Notes under the pieces: generated by a model | The model's input: only the letters and a program-made list of their open reading frames with translations | What the model was told of the DNA's origin: nothing | The model's database searches: none | In this document: piece after piece, positions 53,707 to 62,755 of the stretch | Numbering within the stretch: the stretch's first letter is position 1 | Layout of the letters: the number at the start of each line of letters is the position of its first letter | Source of the DNA: Deltaproteobacteria bacterium | GTDB lineage: Bacteria; Desulfobacterota; DSM-4660; Desulfatiglandales; Desulfatiglandaceae | Reading direction: 5' to 3' | Length of the DNA: 64,000 bases | Assembly (NCBI GenBank): GCA_021737785.1 | Contig: JAIPDI010000015.1 | Coordinates: forward strand, 36,355-100,354 | Program-made: the position numbers and the translations under genes

Positions 53707-54084
53707 ATGAATTTTAAACAACTCGCTGAGAATCTCGGACTGGAAGAGGATGAATATCTGGAGTTGGCCCGGCGCCTCATTCAAACCTGCAGATCGGACC
53801 TAACGAGAATTGAATCTGCCGCAAGAGACAGGAATGCAGGTGACATAGCGGGCTGGCCTCATTCCATAAAAGGGGCTGCGGGCAATCTCGGCCTGATGGA
53901 GATCCACGATCTGGCCGCACAAGGTGAACAGATTGTTCGAGACAATACCCTGGATCAGGTCCCCGGTTGTTTTGGGGCTGGAAACAGGGGTGAATTCCCT
54001 GGCAGTAATCGCGGGTATTTAAGGGAAGCCATTATCCGTCGTCATCCGTCTTCACCATGCGATCCATCCCATGACAACGATTGA
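53707..54084 (+). CDS. Hpt-domain protein with probable 3' frameshift
   Basis: The start has GGGAG 5 nt upstream. Residues 1-85 form an Hpt helical bundle: LARRLIQTCRSDLTRIESA, then GWPHSIKGAAGNLGLMEIHD, whose His is the phosphorylation site. After about residue 88 the frame becomes unlike protein. Removing one G of the GGGG run at 53974-53977 gives FGLETGVNSLAVIAGI and a stop at 54022, which also removes the overlap with uppP. Likely phosphorelay partner of a hybrid kinase such as that at 35750. Confidence 0.75.
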   Translation: MNFKQLAENLGLEEDEYLELARRLIQTCRSDLTRIESAARDRNAGDIAGWPHSIKGAAGNLGLMEIHDLAAQGEQIVRDNTLDQVPGCFGAGNRGEFPGSNRGYLREAIIRRHPSSPCDPSHDND

Positions 54085-54874
54085 AACCATATTCTTAGGC
54101 ATTATCCAGGGTCTGACCGAATTTCTGCCTGTCAGCAGTTCGGGGCACCTGGTGGTAGGCAAGAATCTCCTTGGATTCAGGGAGCCCGAACTCCTGCTGG
54201 ACACCGCCCTCCATTTCGGGACACTGGTGGCCGTGTGCATCTATTTTCGTTCGGACCTCCGGCAGATGATCCAAGCGGTGTGGCAATGGATCTTCAGAAG
54301 GGAACCTCCCCGCTCCGGATCCGGTCTTCACGCCAATCTCGCCCTTATGGTGATCGTCGGATCGATTCCCACCGCCATCATAGGCCTTGTATTCAAGGAC
54401 CCCCTCGAACGCCTCTTCGGGTCGGTGACAACCGTCGGGGTGATGCTGGTGGTCACAGGAATCATTGTGGCCATTACCCGTTTCATTCCCGAGGCCCATG
54501 GAAAACGGGATCGCGTAAGCGTTCTCATTGCCCTGGCCATCGGCCTGGCCCAGGGCCTGGCCATCGTGCCGGGGATCTCCCGTTCAGGGGCAACCATCGT
54601 ATGTGCCCTCCTCCTGGGGCTGAACAGAGACCTGGCCGGCCGCTTTTCCTTCCTCCTCTGCTTACCGGCGATTACAGGGGCGCTCCTCCTCCAGTTGGAC
54701 ATGGCTGCCGTCACCCGGGTGGGAGCCGTCCCGCTCATGGTGGGATTTCTGGTTTCGGCCGTGGTCGGTTTTCTGGCGTTGAAACTCCTTATGGGGATGG
54801 TCAGAAGGGGCCATTTTTACTATTTTGCCCCCTATTGCTGGGCCATAGGGATATTGACAATAGTGTTTGCGTGA
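54071..54874 (+). CDS. uppP: Undecaprenyl-diphosphatase
   Basis: A 267-residue membrane enzyme (E. coli BacA/UppP 273). IIQGLTEFLPVSSSGHLVV is the active-site (E/Q)xxxE..PVSSSGH motif and GLAIVPGISRSGATIV the PGxSRSGAT motif. It dephosphorylates undecaprenyl pyrophosphate for cell-wall lipid recycling. It is followed within 10 bp by the DUF368 transporter. Confidence 0.96.
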   Translation: MTTIETIFLGIIQGLTEFLPVSSSGHLVVGKNLLGFREPELLLDTALHFGTLVAVCIYFRSDLRQMIQAVWQWIFRREPPRSGSGLHANLALMVIVGSIPTAIIGLVFKDPLERLFGSVTTVGVMLVVTGIIVAITRFIPEAHGKRDRVSVLIALAIGLAQGLAIVPGISRSGATIVCALLLGLNRDLAGRFSFLLCLPAITGALLLQLDMAAVTRVGAVPLMVGFLVSAVVGFLALKLLMGMVRRGHFYYFAPYCWAIGILTIVFA

Positions 54875-54884
54875 GAACGGATCA

Positions 54885-55841
54885 ATGACCCTCCCCAGAG
54901 AGCGATCTTCCTTTGATTATGTGATCCTGGCATCCAAGGGCTTCTGCATGGGGGCCGCGGATGTGGTGCCCGGCGTCTCAGGGGGCACCATGGCCTTCAT
55001 CCTCGGGATCTACGAGGAACTCCTCCATGCCATTAAATCGTTTGACCTTCGAAGCCTGAGGCTCCTCCTGACCTTCAAGGTGAAGGCGTTTTTTGAGAGC
55101 ATCTCGTGGAAATTTCTCCTGGCCCTGGGTTTCGGGATCCTCACTGCCATCTTTACCCTTGCCAGGCTCCTGGCCTGGCTTCTCCACAACACCCCGGTGC
55201 TCATCTGGTCCTTTTTTTTGGGACTGATCCTGGCCTCTGTGGTGACCGTCAGCCGCCGCATCCGCACCTGGCATTTCCGTACATCGGTTTCGCTCACAAC
55301 AGGCATGGTGGGCATCTATCTTCTGGTGGGTCTGGTGCCCGGCACCACCCCCGATGCCCCCTGGTTCCTCTTTCTCTCCGGGGCCGTGGCCATCTGCGCC
55401 ATGATCCTCCCCGGCATCTCCGGGTCATTTATTCTGGTCCTCATGGGCAAGTATCAATATATCCTCGAGGCGGTCAACCAGAGGGATGTTCTCGTCCTCT
55501 TCATTGTGGCCGCAGGGGCCTGTGCGGGGATTGCGGCCTTCTCCCGCCTCCTGTCATGGCTCCTCCTCAGATATCATGATATGATGGTCGCGTTTCTGAC
55601 CGGGCTCATGCTGGGCTCGCTGCGCAAGATCTGGCCCTGGAAGGAGACCGTCGAAAGTATAATGGACAGTCACGGAAACAGGGTTCCCATTGTTGACGCC
55701 AACATATTCCCCCCTCAACTCAACGGAGAGGTCTTTGCGGCCTTCGGTCTGATGGTCGCAGGATTTCTGGTGGTCTTCGTTCTGGACCGGATGGTGAGGC
55801 CCCCCCTCGATCGGAAATCCGCGGAAAAGAAACATCCCTGA
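54885..55841 (+). CDS. DUF368 polyprenyl-phosphate transporter
   Basis: A 318-residue protein with about eight spans. GFCMGAADVVPGVSGGTMAF and AICAMILPGISGSFILVLMG are the two DUF368 re-entrant motifs (VPGxSGGT and LPGxSGS). DUF368 (PopT) and DedA families have been shown to recycle undecaprenyl phosphate across the inner membrane. Adjacent uppP supports this role. Confidence 0.9.
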   Translation: MTLPRERSSFDYVILASKGFCMGAADVVPGVSGGTMAFILGIYEELLHAIKSFDLRSLRLLLTFKVKAFFESISWKFLLALGFGILTAIFTLARLLAWLLHNTPVLIWSFFLGLILASVVTVSRRIRTWHFRTSVSLTTGMVGIYLLVGLVPGTTPDAPWFLFLSGAVAICAMILPGISGSFILVLMGKYQYILEAVNQRDVLVLFIVAAGACAGIAAFSRLLSWLLLRYHDMMVAFLTGLMLGSLRKIWPWKETVESIMDSHGNRVPIVDANIFPPQLNGEVFAAFGLMVAGFLVVFVLDRMVRPPLDRKSAEKKHP

Positions 55842-55968
55842 AATCAGGAAAGATTGAAAATCGCCTATTGCCAACGAATTGGCCAGGTAATACAATAGAG
55901 GCGTCCGCTTTCCCCCTGCGCCGAAATCCTGTGGGGCCAACCCTCTTTGGAATAGAAAGGAGAAGCCG

Positions 55969-57231
55969 ATGGGAGATTTTCATCAGGAAGGCATCATCAC
56001 CACCTTACACAGCCTCTATGAGGCCTTTGATCCGGACATCTATCTGGAAAACCTTGAAAGAAAACTGGAGCGATACGCCCGGCATACCAGGATCAGCCTC
56101 CTGCTGCCCTCCCTCTACGCCGAGATAGAGAATCCCGAGGTGCTGGACCGGATCCTCGACGAGATTCAAGAGGTCCGCTATCTCCACAATGTTGTGGTCG
56201 CACTGGGGGGTGCATCCGAGGAATCCCGGTTCCAGAGGGCAAAGGAGTATTTCGGAAGACTTCGAACACCCGGGAGGGATGTCAAAATCATCTGGGTGGA
56301 CGGGCCCCGCATCCAGCAGATTTTCCGGGATCTCCAGCAAAAAGAAATCTCGACCGGAATCGAGGGAAAGGGGCAGTCGGTCTGGGTCACCCTCGGCTAT
56401 CTCATAGCCCGGGGGGATTCCGACGTGATCGCCCTCCACGACTGCGATATTGTCACCTATAATCGGATGCTCCTGGGTCGACTGATTGAACCCACCGCCA
56501 ACCCCAACAGCGACTTTGAATTCTGCAAAGGCTATTATCCCCGTATTTCTCCCACGGAACAGATCATGAACGGTCGGGTAACAAGGCTGTTTGTGACCCC
56601 TTTCGTGGACGCCATGGCCCGGGTCATGCGCGAGCGGGGGATGGATGAGCTATGGCGTTTTTTCAGCTACCACCGGACCTTCAATTACCCTCTGGCCGGT
56701 GAGTTCAGCTTTACCGCCCAGCTGGCGCGGGGCATCAACATCGCCTATGACTGGGGATTGGAAGTCGCGACATTGTCAGAGGTCTATCACCGGCTTATCC
56801 CCAGCAAAATCGCCCAGATCGATCTGGCCCGAAACTATGAGCACAAGCACCAGGATCTTTCTCCTGACGATACCAGCCGGGGACTTCACCGGATGGTCGT
56901 GGACATCGCCAAATTCTATTTGAATTACATGCGTTCCCACGGCGTTTCCCTGGATGATGCCTTTGTGGATATGATATTGCATACCTATTATCAGAACGTC
57001 CTTGTGTTTATAAAGAACTACAGCGACGATGCCGAAGTAAACGACCTCCATTTCGATCGTCACCAGGAAGAACTCACGGCGCAATATTTCAGAGGTTTCC
57101 TGTGGACCGCCTGGGAGCAGAGCAGAGGGCCGCGGGAGAGTACCCTCCTCCCCTCCTGGAACAGGGTTTTTTACAGTCTTCCGGAAATCGATCGCATCCT
57201 GCTGGAAGCGGTCGAAGCCGACAATGCCTGA
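55969..57231 (+). CDS. GT-A glycosyltransferase, glucosyl-3-phosphoglycerate-synthase-like
   Basis: A 420-residue protein. The nucleotide-binding core shows ISLLLPSLYAEIENPEVLDR, VVVALGGASEESRFQRAKEY, and DVIALHDCDIVTYNRMLLGR with a DxD-like metal site. Then PLAGEFSFTAQLARGINIAY and ISKIAQIDLARNYEHKHQDL, typical of the GT81 GpgS/MpgS branch. These enzymes make the compatible-solute precursor glucosyl- or mannosyl-3-phosphoglycerate. glgA follows 26 bp later, so a carbohydrate-storage link is also possible. RBS AGGAGAA. Confidence 0.75.
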   Translation: MGDFHQEGIITTLHSLYEAFDPDIYLENLERKLERYARHTRISLLLPSLYAEIENPEVLDRILDEIQEVRYLHNVVVALGGASEESRFQRAKEYFGRLRTPGRDVKIIWVDGPRIQQIFRDLQQKEISTGIEGKGQSVWVTLGYLIARGDSDVIALHDCDIVTYNRMLLGRLIEPTANPNSDFEFCKGYYPRISPTEQIMNGRVTRLFVTPFVDAMARVMRERGMDELWRFFSYHRTFNYPLAGEFSFTAQLARGINIAYDWGLEVATLSEVYHRLIPSKIAQIDLARNYEHKHQDLSPDDTSRGLHRMVVDIAKFYLNYMRSHGVSLDDAFVDMILHTYYQNVLVFIKNYSDDAEVNDLHFDRHQEELTAQYFRGFLWTAWEQSRGPRESTLLPSWNRVFYSLPEIDRILLEAVEADNA

Positions 57232-57257
57232 ACTTGGCCGGGATACGGCAAAACCTA

Positions 57258-58724
57258 ATGGATACATCGTTAAAGGTTCTGTTTCTTTCCTCTGAAGTGG
57301 TCCCCTTTGCCAAAACCGGGGGCCTGGCCGATGTGGCCGGCGCCCTCCCCCTGGCCCTGAAACGCCACGGGGTGGACGTGAGGGTGGCCATGCCGCTGTA
57401 CCGCAAAGTCAGAGAGGGCCGTTTTCCCCTTGTCCCGGCCCTGGATACCCTGGAGGTGCCCCTCGGGCCGGACATACTCAAGGCCTCTGTAAAACAAGTG
57501 GAAATGGGAAATGAGGTTCCGGTCTACCTCATCGAACGGGAAGACCTCTATGACCGGCCGAATCTGTACGGAAACGCCTCAGGGGATTATTACGACAACC
57601 TGGAGCGATTCGCCTTTTTTTCCCATGCCGCTTTGGGAACCGCTGAAGCCCTCTCCTTCAAACCCGACGTGATCCATTGCCACGACTGGCAGACAGGGCT
57701 TGTCCCGGCCCTGGTTAAGGGACCCTACTGGGACCACCCGATGTTCTCGGGCATTCCTTCCGTGTTCACCATCCACAATATGGGATACCAGGGGATCTTT
57801 CCCCCCGGAAAGCTCCCGATGACCATGCTCTCCGGAACGGATTTTTTCCATATGGGAGGACTGGAATTCTGGGGGAACATCAGCCTGCTCAAGGCGGGCA
57901 TTATGTATTCCGAGGCCGTGACCACGGTGAGCCCCACCTATGCCGGCGAAATCCAGACAAAGGAATATGGGATGGGGATGGAGGGAATCCTTCGCGACCG
58001 CGGCCACGCCCTCCACGGGGTTCTCAACGGGATCGACTACCGCATCTGGGACCCGTCCCATGATCAGCACCTCCCCGTCAACTACAGCCCTCAGGAAATG
58101 GCCGGAAAACGTCTCTGCAAGAACGCCCTGATAAAGGAGATGGGTCTGGAACCGTCTCTGGCAGACGCCCCCCTCCTGGGGATGATCTCCCGCCTGGATG
58201 CCCAGAAGGGACTCGACCTACTGGTGGAGATCCTGGACGATCTCCTCCGCCTGAACGTCGGGCTGGTGATCTTGGGTTCAGGCGATAAGGACATTCAAGA
58301 GGCCATCCTGGAAGCGGCCGGACGTCATCCCGGGCGGGTGGGACTCGAAATGGGATTCAACGAACCCCTCGCACACCGGATCATGGCCGGAGCCGACATA
58401 TTTCTGATCCCGTCCCGGTACGAGCCCTGCGGCCTCACCCAGATGTATGCCCTGAAATACGGGACCGCACCGGTGGTGCGCGCAACCGGCGGGCTGGAGG
58501 ATACCATCGTCTCTTTTGACAGGTCGTCCAAACATGGAAACGGGGTCAAGTTCGGCCTTTACAAGGCCGCTGCTTTCTTGAGCGCCATTCGAACGGCCAT
58601 CGATCTGTACACGGATCCGGAGGATTGGAAAATACTCATGGCCAACGGGATGCAGGCGGACTTTTCATGGGACCGCTCAGCAAGGAGATACATCGAGATC
58701 TACCAATCCATCCGGAAACCCTGA
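57258..58724 (+). CDS. glgA: Glycogen synthase (ADP-glucose type)
   Basis: A 488-residue GT5 enzyme (E. coli GlgA 477). VLFLSSEVVPFAKTGGLADV has the KTGGL ADP-glucose loop. DVIHCHDWQTGLVPALV, FTIHNMGYQGIFP, GMISRLDAQKGLDLL and IFLIPSRYEPCGLTQMYALK complete the fold. It elongates alpha-1,4-glucan. Part of a unit with the preceding glycosyltransferase. Confidence 0.96.
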   Translation: MDTSLKVLFLSSEVVPFAKTGGLADVAGALPLALKRHGVDVRVAMPLYRKVREGRFPLVPALDTLEVPLGPDILKASVKQVEMGNEVPVYLIEREDLYDRPNLYGNASGDYYDNLERFAFFSHAALGTAEALSFKPDVIHCHDWQTGLVPALVKGPYWDHPMFSGIPSVFTIHNMGYQGIFPPGKLPMTMLSGTDFFHMGGLEFWGNISLLKAGIMYSEAVTTVSPTYAGEIQTKEYGMGMEGILRDRGHALHGVLNGIDYRIWDPSHDQHLPVNYSPQEMAGKRLCKNALIKEMGLEPSLADAPLLGMISRLDAQKGLDLLVEILDDLLRLNVGLVILGSGDKDIQEAILEAAGRHPGRVGLEMGFNEPLAHRIMAGADIFLIPSRYEPCGLTQMYALKYGTAPVVRATGGLEDTIVSFDRSSKHGNGVKFGLYKAAAFLSAIRTAIDLYTDPEDWKILMANGMQADFSWDRSARRYIEIYQSIRKP

Positions 58725-58791
58725 AACGTAAGTGTGCCGCCCGATCACCTCTTTTTAACCTCTTCACCATGGCGCGTCGGTTACATGACAT

Positions 58792-58830
58792 CCGTGAAAG
58801 AGGCTTAGCTTCCAAGCCTCGACTTCACGG
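58792..58830 (+). terminator. Hairpin downstream of glgA
   Basis: CCGTGAA..GAGGCTT-7 nt-AAGCCTC..TTCACGG forms two stacked 7-bp stems 68 bp after the glgA stop, followed by TTTATC, so it is a possible terminator without a strong T run. Confidence 0.4.
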
Positions 58831-59059
58831 TTTATCACCCCTCTTTTCAACGGTATTCGACCAGGGTCCGGAGATGTTTCTGTTGACATGTTCGACCTGA
58901 CCGAATATGAAATCTTGAGACAAGCTTTCTTATCCGGCATCCTCCTTTCAACCCCAAAAAGAAAGAGGATCAACATGATCATCAGATATTCTAAACCCCC
59001 GTTATTCCAAAACTGTGGAGTACGGGGTGTTTTATTTTGTGGGCCGGGGGGTGAGATAA

Positions 59060-59416
59060 ATGTGGATCCCATTGAAGGCGAGTTTTTCAACACAGAGGCG
59101 ATCGCCAGCATAAGCGATGCGTTGGTGCGGGAAGCGATTCAGAATTGCCTGGATGCCTCGTTGGAAGAGGCCCGGTGACGGTGCGATTCAGCTTCAAGTC
59201 CGGGACCGAAAAAGCTGCGGAAAAGAATAAGCACCGTTACCTGTCTAGCCTCGGGACGCATCTTGAGGCCAAGCACTCGGGCCTGCAGAACCTTCCGTCT
59301 CCTGACGAGGCACCTGACTCTATCTTGATCGAGGATTTCGGTACGCGGGCGCTTCAAGGCGACATCTATCAGTTCGGCGACCTGAATGAAAACGAAAAAA
59401 GGAATATCTTTACAGT
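59060..59416 (+). pseudogene. GHKL-ATPase (defence-type) N-terminal remnant with frameshifts
   Basis: GGTGAG and an ATG at 59060 begin the frame. One inserted base after the second codon would give MW then DPIEGEFFNTEAIASISDAL, VREAIQNCLDASLEEA (GHKL N-box). A second frameshift at about 59176 leads to PVTVRFSFKSG and DSILIEDFGTRALQGDIYQF (D-G motif), then a stop. Homologous full-length proteins are much longer. An RBS-less MTGDQILQLLPSEFDRWRNA reading frame follows at 59417-59479 and looks like another scrap. Confidence 0.65.
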
Positions 59417-59523
59417 ATGACCGGCGACCAGATCCTTCAATTGCTGCCCAGCGAATTCGACCGCTGGCGCAACGCGTAGGATATATTGCAACCCGTCTGC
59501 ATGTGTTAAGAAACAAGGAGTCG

Positions 59524-59616
59524 TATGCCACAGATATTTGACAATATGAAAAAACAGCTCCTCTGCTTCAGGGGTTTGTGGGGAATGCTGGCCCCCAGAT
59601 CGGGGGGACAGGCATG
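59524..59616 (+). pseudogene. Helicase N-terminal scrap
   Basis: AAGGAG 4 nt upstream of ATG, then MPQIFDNMKKQLL, the usual N-terminus of PLD/helicase proteins of defence islands (MPxIFDNIxxxLLPAL). It degenerates after 13 residues and ends at the zeta-toxin start. Deletion junction. Confidence 0.5.
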
Positions 59617-60189
59617 AGGCCACAATGTTATATCATTGCAGGACCCAACGGCGCAGGAAAAACAACGTTTGCCCTTGAATTTTTGCCGCGGTTTGTCCGA
59701 TGCCTCAACTTCATCAACCCTGACCTCATTGCTCAGGGCATCTCGCCTCTCGATCCATCTCGTTCCATGACAAGGGCCGGCCGGCTGGTCTTGGAAGAGA
59801 TTCGACGCAATGTGTCCCGTCGCGAAGATTTCGCATTTGAGACAACCCTGGCAGGCCGCACCTATTATCGGCAAATCAACGGGATGAAGGAAAGTGGATA
59901 TGAAATACGAATATTTTACCTCTGGGTGCCAAATGTAGAACTGGCGCTCTCGCGCATACATGGGAGGGTTGAGGCCGGGGGGCATCCTGTTCCGGAAATA
60001 GATGTTCGACGTCGCTACAAAAGGAGCCTTGACAACCTGTTCCACATGTATCGGCAGTTGACAAGCAGCTTGTATTTCTTTGACAATTCCGGCGAGGCAC
60101 CCATCATGATCTTTAAGGAAGAAGAAGGAGATATAGAAGTGTTCGATGAGAGCCGTTATCGAGAGATGCTGGGAGGGGCTATGCCATGA
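59614..60189 (+). CDS. Zeta-toxin-like P-loop kinase
   Basis: A 191-residue protein. YIIAGPNGAGKTTFALEFLP is Walker A. FINPDLIAQGISPLDPSRS carries the zeta-type catalytic Asp region, and FAFETTLAGRTYYRQINGM is the typical (S/F)ETT block. VRRRYKRSLDNLFHMYRQL follows. Zeta kinases phosphorylate UDP-N-acetylglucosamine or related sugars. The next gene overlaps the stop as ATGA. Confidence 0.87.
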   Translation: MRPQCYIIAGPNGAGKTTFALEFLPRFVRCLNFINPDLIAQGISPLDPSRSMTRAGRLVLEEIRRNVSRREDFAFETTLAGRTYYRQINGMKESGYEIRIFYLWVPNVELALSRIHGRVEAGGHPVPEIDVRRRYKRSLDNLFHMYRQLTSSLYFFDNSGEAPIMIFKEEEGDIEVFDESRYREMLGGAMP

Positions 60190-60431
60190 CATCTCATGAA
60201 TTCCCTATTGAGAAGCTCGGAGATATGGCCCTCACGGCCCTGCGCCAGGCTGTGGCCAGGGTGATGGAAGATCATCGGCGCCGGGGCAAACCGGTGGCCA
60301 TCTGGAAAGACGGCCGTGTGGTCTGGAAAATCCCTGATCCTCAGGGCGAAGTCCAGGAGTCTCCTGGCCTTTATGAGCCAGGGGCCGCCCGCCATGATCC
60401 AGGTCAGAACAGCGCAGGCAGAAAAGGTTAG
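60186..60431 (+). CDS. Antitoxin-like partner of the zeta-type toxin
   Basis: An 81-residue protein; ATGA overlap with the toxin. LTALRQAVARVMEDHRRRGK then PVAIWKDGRVVWKIP match the short partner usually seen with this zeta branch (ending in DGKVV.IPP). About 30 extra C-terminal residues (EVQESPGLYEPGAARHDPGQ) are not typical and may come from a frame change near the end. Confidence 0.65.
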   Translation: MTSHEFPIEKLGDMALTALRQAVARVMEDHRRRGKPVAIWKDGRVVWKIPDPQGEVQESPGLYEPGAARHDPGQNSAGRKG

Positions 60432-60611
60432 GCCCAGGAAATTCATTTATAGTGGTGAAAGGCATAAAGGCATGGACGTCGCTTGCAGGTCCGCCATCGG
60501 TCAACAACGTCAGGAAAATCACCATAGACACATTATGGGGCCAAGGGGCTCGTGAAGAGAGGTCTGGAAAACACGCAAAGGTGAAGAGTGACATGGGACC
60601 ACCCCGACAGG

Positions 60612-61149
60612 GTGATAGAGCCGCCTTGAGAAGTCGATTCTCTCTCTGCGCGGCCAGAGGGTGATTCTCGATGCGGATCTCGCGGCCCTCTATGGCGTGA
60701 CCACAAAAAGGCTCAATGAACAGGTGAGGCGAAACCGGGATCGATTTCCCGAGGATTTTATATTCCGTTTGGCCCCTGAGGAAAAGGCAGAGGTGGTCGC
60801 AAATTGCGACCACCTTTCGAGGATCAAATTCTCGGCTGTTTTGCCTGATGCATTTACAGAGCACGGGGCAATCATGGCAGCCAGTGTCCTCAACACCCCC
60901 AGGGCCATCCAGGCGAGTGTTTATGTTGTTCGCGCATTCGTGAGGCTGCGTGAAATGCTGGCAGGGCACAAAGAACTCGCCGTCAAACTTAATCAACTTG
61001 AGTCTCATCTCAAAGATCACGATGAACAGATTCAGATGATTTTCGATGCCATCCGGCAACTCATGGCGCCGCCCGATCCCCCGAGAAAACGGATAGGTTT
61101 TGAAGTCGATGAGCCGAAAGCGAGATATGGCAAAAAAGGTAAAGAGTGA
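60612..61149 (+). pseudogene. ORF6N-domain protein with frameshifted N-terminus
   Basis: VILDADLAALYGVTTKRLNE and RNRDRFPEDFIFRLAPEEKA are the ORF6N (phage-type) domain; AFTEHGAIMAASVLNTPRAI and a coiled C-terminus (VKLNQLESHLKDHDEQIQMI) follow. The N-terminus is broken: after VIEP, one extra C moves the frame; removing it gives VIERLEKSILSLRGQRVILD, the normal start. A GTG at 60661 could still start a shortened protein. Confidence 0.7.
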
Positions 61150-61355
61150 ACAGTTATATCTCTGAGGAAGCCCTTTCTTTCGGCAACCTGGTGGCCGGCC
61201 GAGTGCGCTTCGGCCTGATCCGCTATTTCACCCGCAAGGCCCAAGTGGCGGACTTTTCCAGCTTCGTGATTTTGGCGCCTTTAGGGGACGAAAAACGCAT
61301 TTTTCTGAAAAAAAGTTCCTGCGCTGTGACCGTATATGACAATCGCCCATGTTAA
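61146..61355 (+). CDS. Hypothetical protein after the ORF6N gene
   Basis: GTG overlaps the ORF6N stop. It gives 69 residues: NSYISEEALSFGNLVAGRVR, FGLIRYFTRKAQVADFSSFV and then a less regular tail. No family recognised. It may be a real small protein or part of the decayed island. Confidence 0.35.
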   Translation: MNSYISEEALSFGNLVAGRVRFGLIRYFTRKAQVADFSSFVILAPLGDEKRIFLKKSSCAVTVYDNRPC

Positions 61356-61371
61356 GGTATTCTAACCAGGA

Positions 61372-61515
61372 GGCAGGGAGTCGGGGATCAGGAGTCAGGG
61401 GTCGGAGGTCAGAGAACCGAGGACAGATGGCGGAGGGTAGGTTGGGTAGAGCGGAGCGAAACCCAACAAACCGGGGACCAGTATCGGGTATCCAGTATCG
61501 AGTATTCAGCAACCA
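61372..61515. repeat. Heptamer arrays with a GTTGGGT/ACCCAAC hairpin
   Basis: GGGAGTC/AGGAGTC/GGGGTC units, then a hairpin GTTGGGT (61441-61447) with ACCCAAC (61461-61467) around AGAGCGGAGCGAA, a widespread bacterial intergenic motif. Then CCAGTAT/CGGGTAT/CGAGTAT units, the inverse of the array at 22019. Confidence 0.65.
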
Positions 61516-61640
61516 GAACATGTTGACTTTCATTAGGTTTTTTTATAAACGATAGGTGGTAATCATGCCAATCGCTCTTATTCTCCTTTCAACCCTGTGA
61601 GAGGAAAGAAAATTGGAAATGATCCCTGAACGCCGGGAAA

Positions 61641-61680
61641 CCCCGTTACTCCATCAAAGGAGAACGGGGCTTTGTGTTTT
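61641..61680 (+). terminator. Strong hairpin and T-rich tail upstream of the two-gene unit
   Basis: CCCCGTT (61641-61647) pairs with AACGGGG (61663-61669), and CTCC with GGAG inside, loop ATCAAA. CTTTGTGTTTTT follows. It can end transcription from the left or attenuate the unit that begins at 61727. Confidence 0.65.
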
Positions 61681-61726
61681 TGCGGCCCACTCAAGAATTG
61701 AAAATGCGGATTTTGGAAAGTAAGTA

Positions 61727-62755
61727 ATGTTGATGTTTTCCGAGAATAAAGAGAAATGGCAACCAATTCCCAAGTGGGCTCAATTCCTTATCAATTTTGG
61801 CTTTCAATGGCAGGAGGTTGGGCTGGGTTATAGGAGAATCGCACTTGTTTCGATGCCGTGTGACTCAGCAGCAGCCGGTTTGATTGCACTTGGCGCTCTC
61901 ATAAGGGATTTAGGAAATCCGAAGGCTAATAACGTCGATGGCCATTATGATGCACTACTAAGATATGCTCAACAGTATCTGCAAAGCTGCCGCAATTGTC
62001 CCCAGCCCTGCAATCCCAAAAAAGCGAGATGTGGATATTCAGAAAGGGCAACAGGTTGGGTTCGAAATTGGCGTAATACGCCTGCTAAACGTTATATGAT
62101 TTCTGAAAGGAGTAACATAGCAAAGAATGAGCTTTTCTATTCCATTGAAGATGGTACGTGGTGGCAGAATCGCACATATTCACTCGACTGGCAAATAGAA
62201 GGTGAACCTCCTCCTCAATTGGATGAGCAAGAAGGCGTCTTAAAAAGGGAAATATATACCAATATCATAGAATCAGCCCAATTGATTCCAGACAATCTTC
62301 GGCAATCGTTCTCTGGACTTTGCCTTGCCGGCCGTGTTGGTGGCAAAATCCCCACATACAGATCCATTGACTCAATCCGATTTCGTATTAATTCAGTTGA
62401 ATATCCTCTTCCAACATTGCTCACCATTAAAGGTTGGTCCCATCTCGGCTCAATTTCCCGGATGTCCTTTTTTAACTCCAAAACCGAAAGCCTTGACCGT
62501 AAGGCACACGTAACATCTACAGTCGTTGTCGATGGAGACAAGTCTTTTGTCAAGGTATTGGGGTTGCCAAGTTTTCAGCGGAGTGACGTAATCGGTATAT
62601 TTAGTCGCGTCTTAGAAAGAAATGACTTAGAGTCTGTGGGGCATAGAATCCAGGGATTGTACCAATGGTACGAAGACGATCAAAATGCAAATCACAGATT
62701 TTCCCCAGTACCCCGGGGGATTAGCGTAAGGATCTTAAGACGTAAAAGGAACTGA
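61727..62755 (+). CDS. Unknown protein A of a coupled two-gene unit, with Cys4 cluster
   Basis: A 342-residue soluble protein, AT-richer than its surroundings. LVSMPCDSAAAGLIALGALI is followed by a Cys4 cluster C88-x2-C91-x3-C95-x6-C102 (SCRNCPQPCNPKKARCGYS), which could bind Zn or an Fe-S cluster. Then ITIKGWSHLG-like LLTIKGWSHLGSISRMSFFN and a Trp/Tyr ending. No family recognised. GGA lies about 9 nt before the ATG. Its stop overlaps the next start (TGATG). Next to defence-island scraps, a defence or nucleic-acid role is only a guess. Confidence 0.7.
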   Translation: MLMFSENKEKWQPIPKWAQFLINFGFQWQEVGLGYRRIALVSMPCDSAAAGLIALGALIRDLGNPKANNVDGHYDALLRYAQQYLQSCRNCPQPCNPKKARCGYSERATGWVRNWRNTPAKRYMISERSNIAKNELFYSIEDGTWWQNRTYSLDWQIEGEPPPQLDEQEGVLKREIYTNIIESAQLIPDNLRQSFSGLCLAGRVGGKIPTYRSIDSIRFRINSVEYPLPTLLTIKGWSHLGSISRMSFFNSKTESLDRKAHVTSTVVVDGDKSFVKVLGLPSFQRSDVIGIFSRVLERNDLESVGHRIQGLYQWYEDDQNANHRFSPVPRGISVRILRRKRN

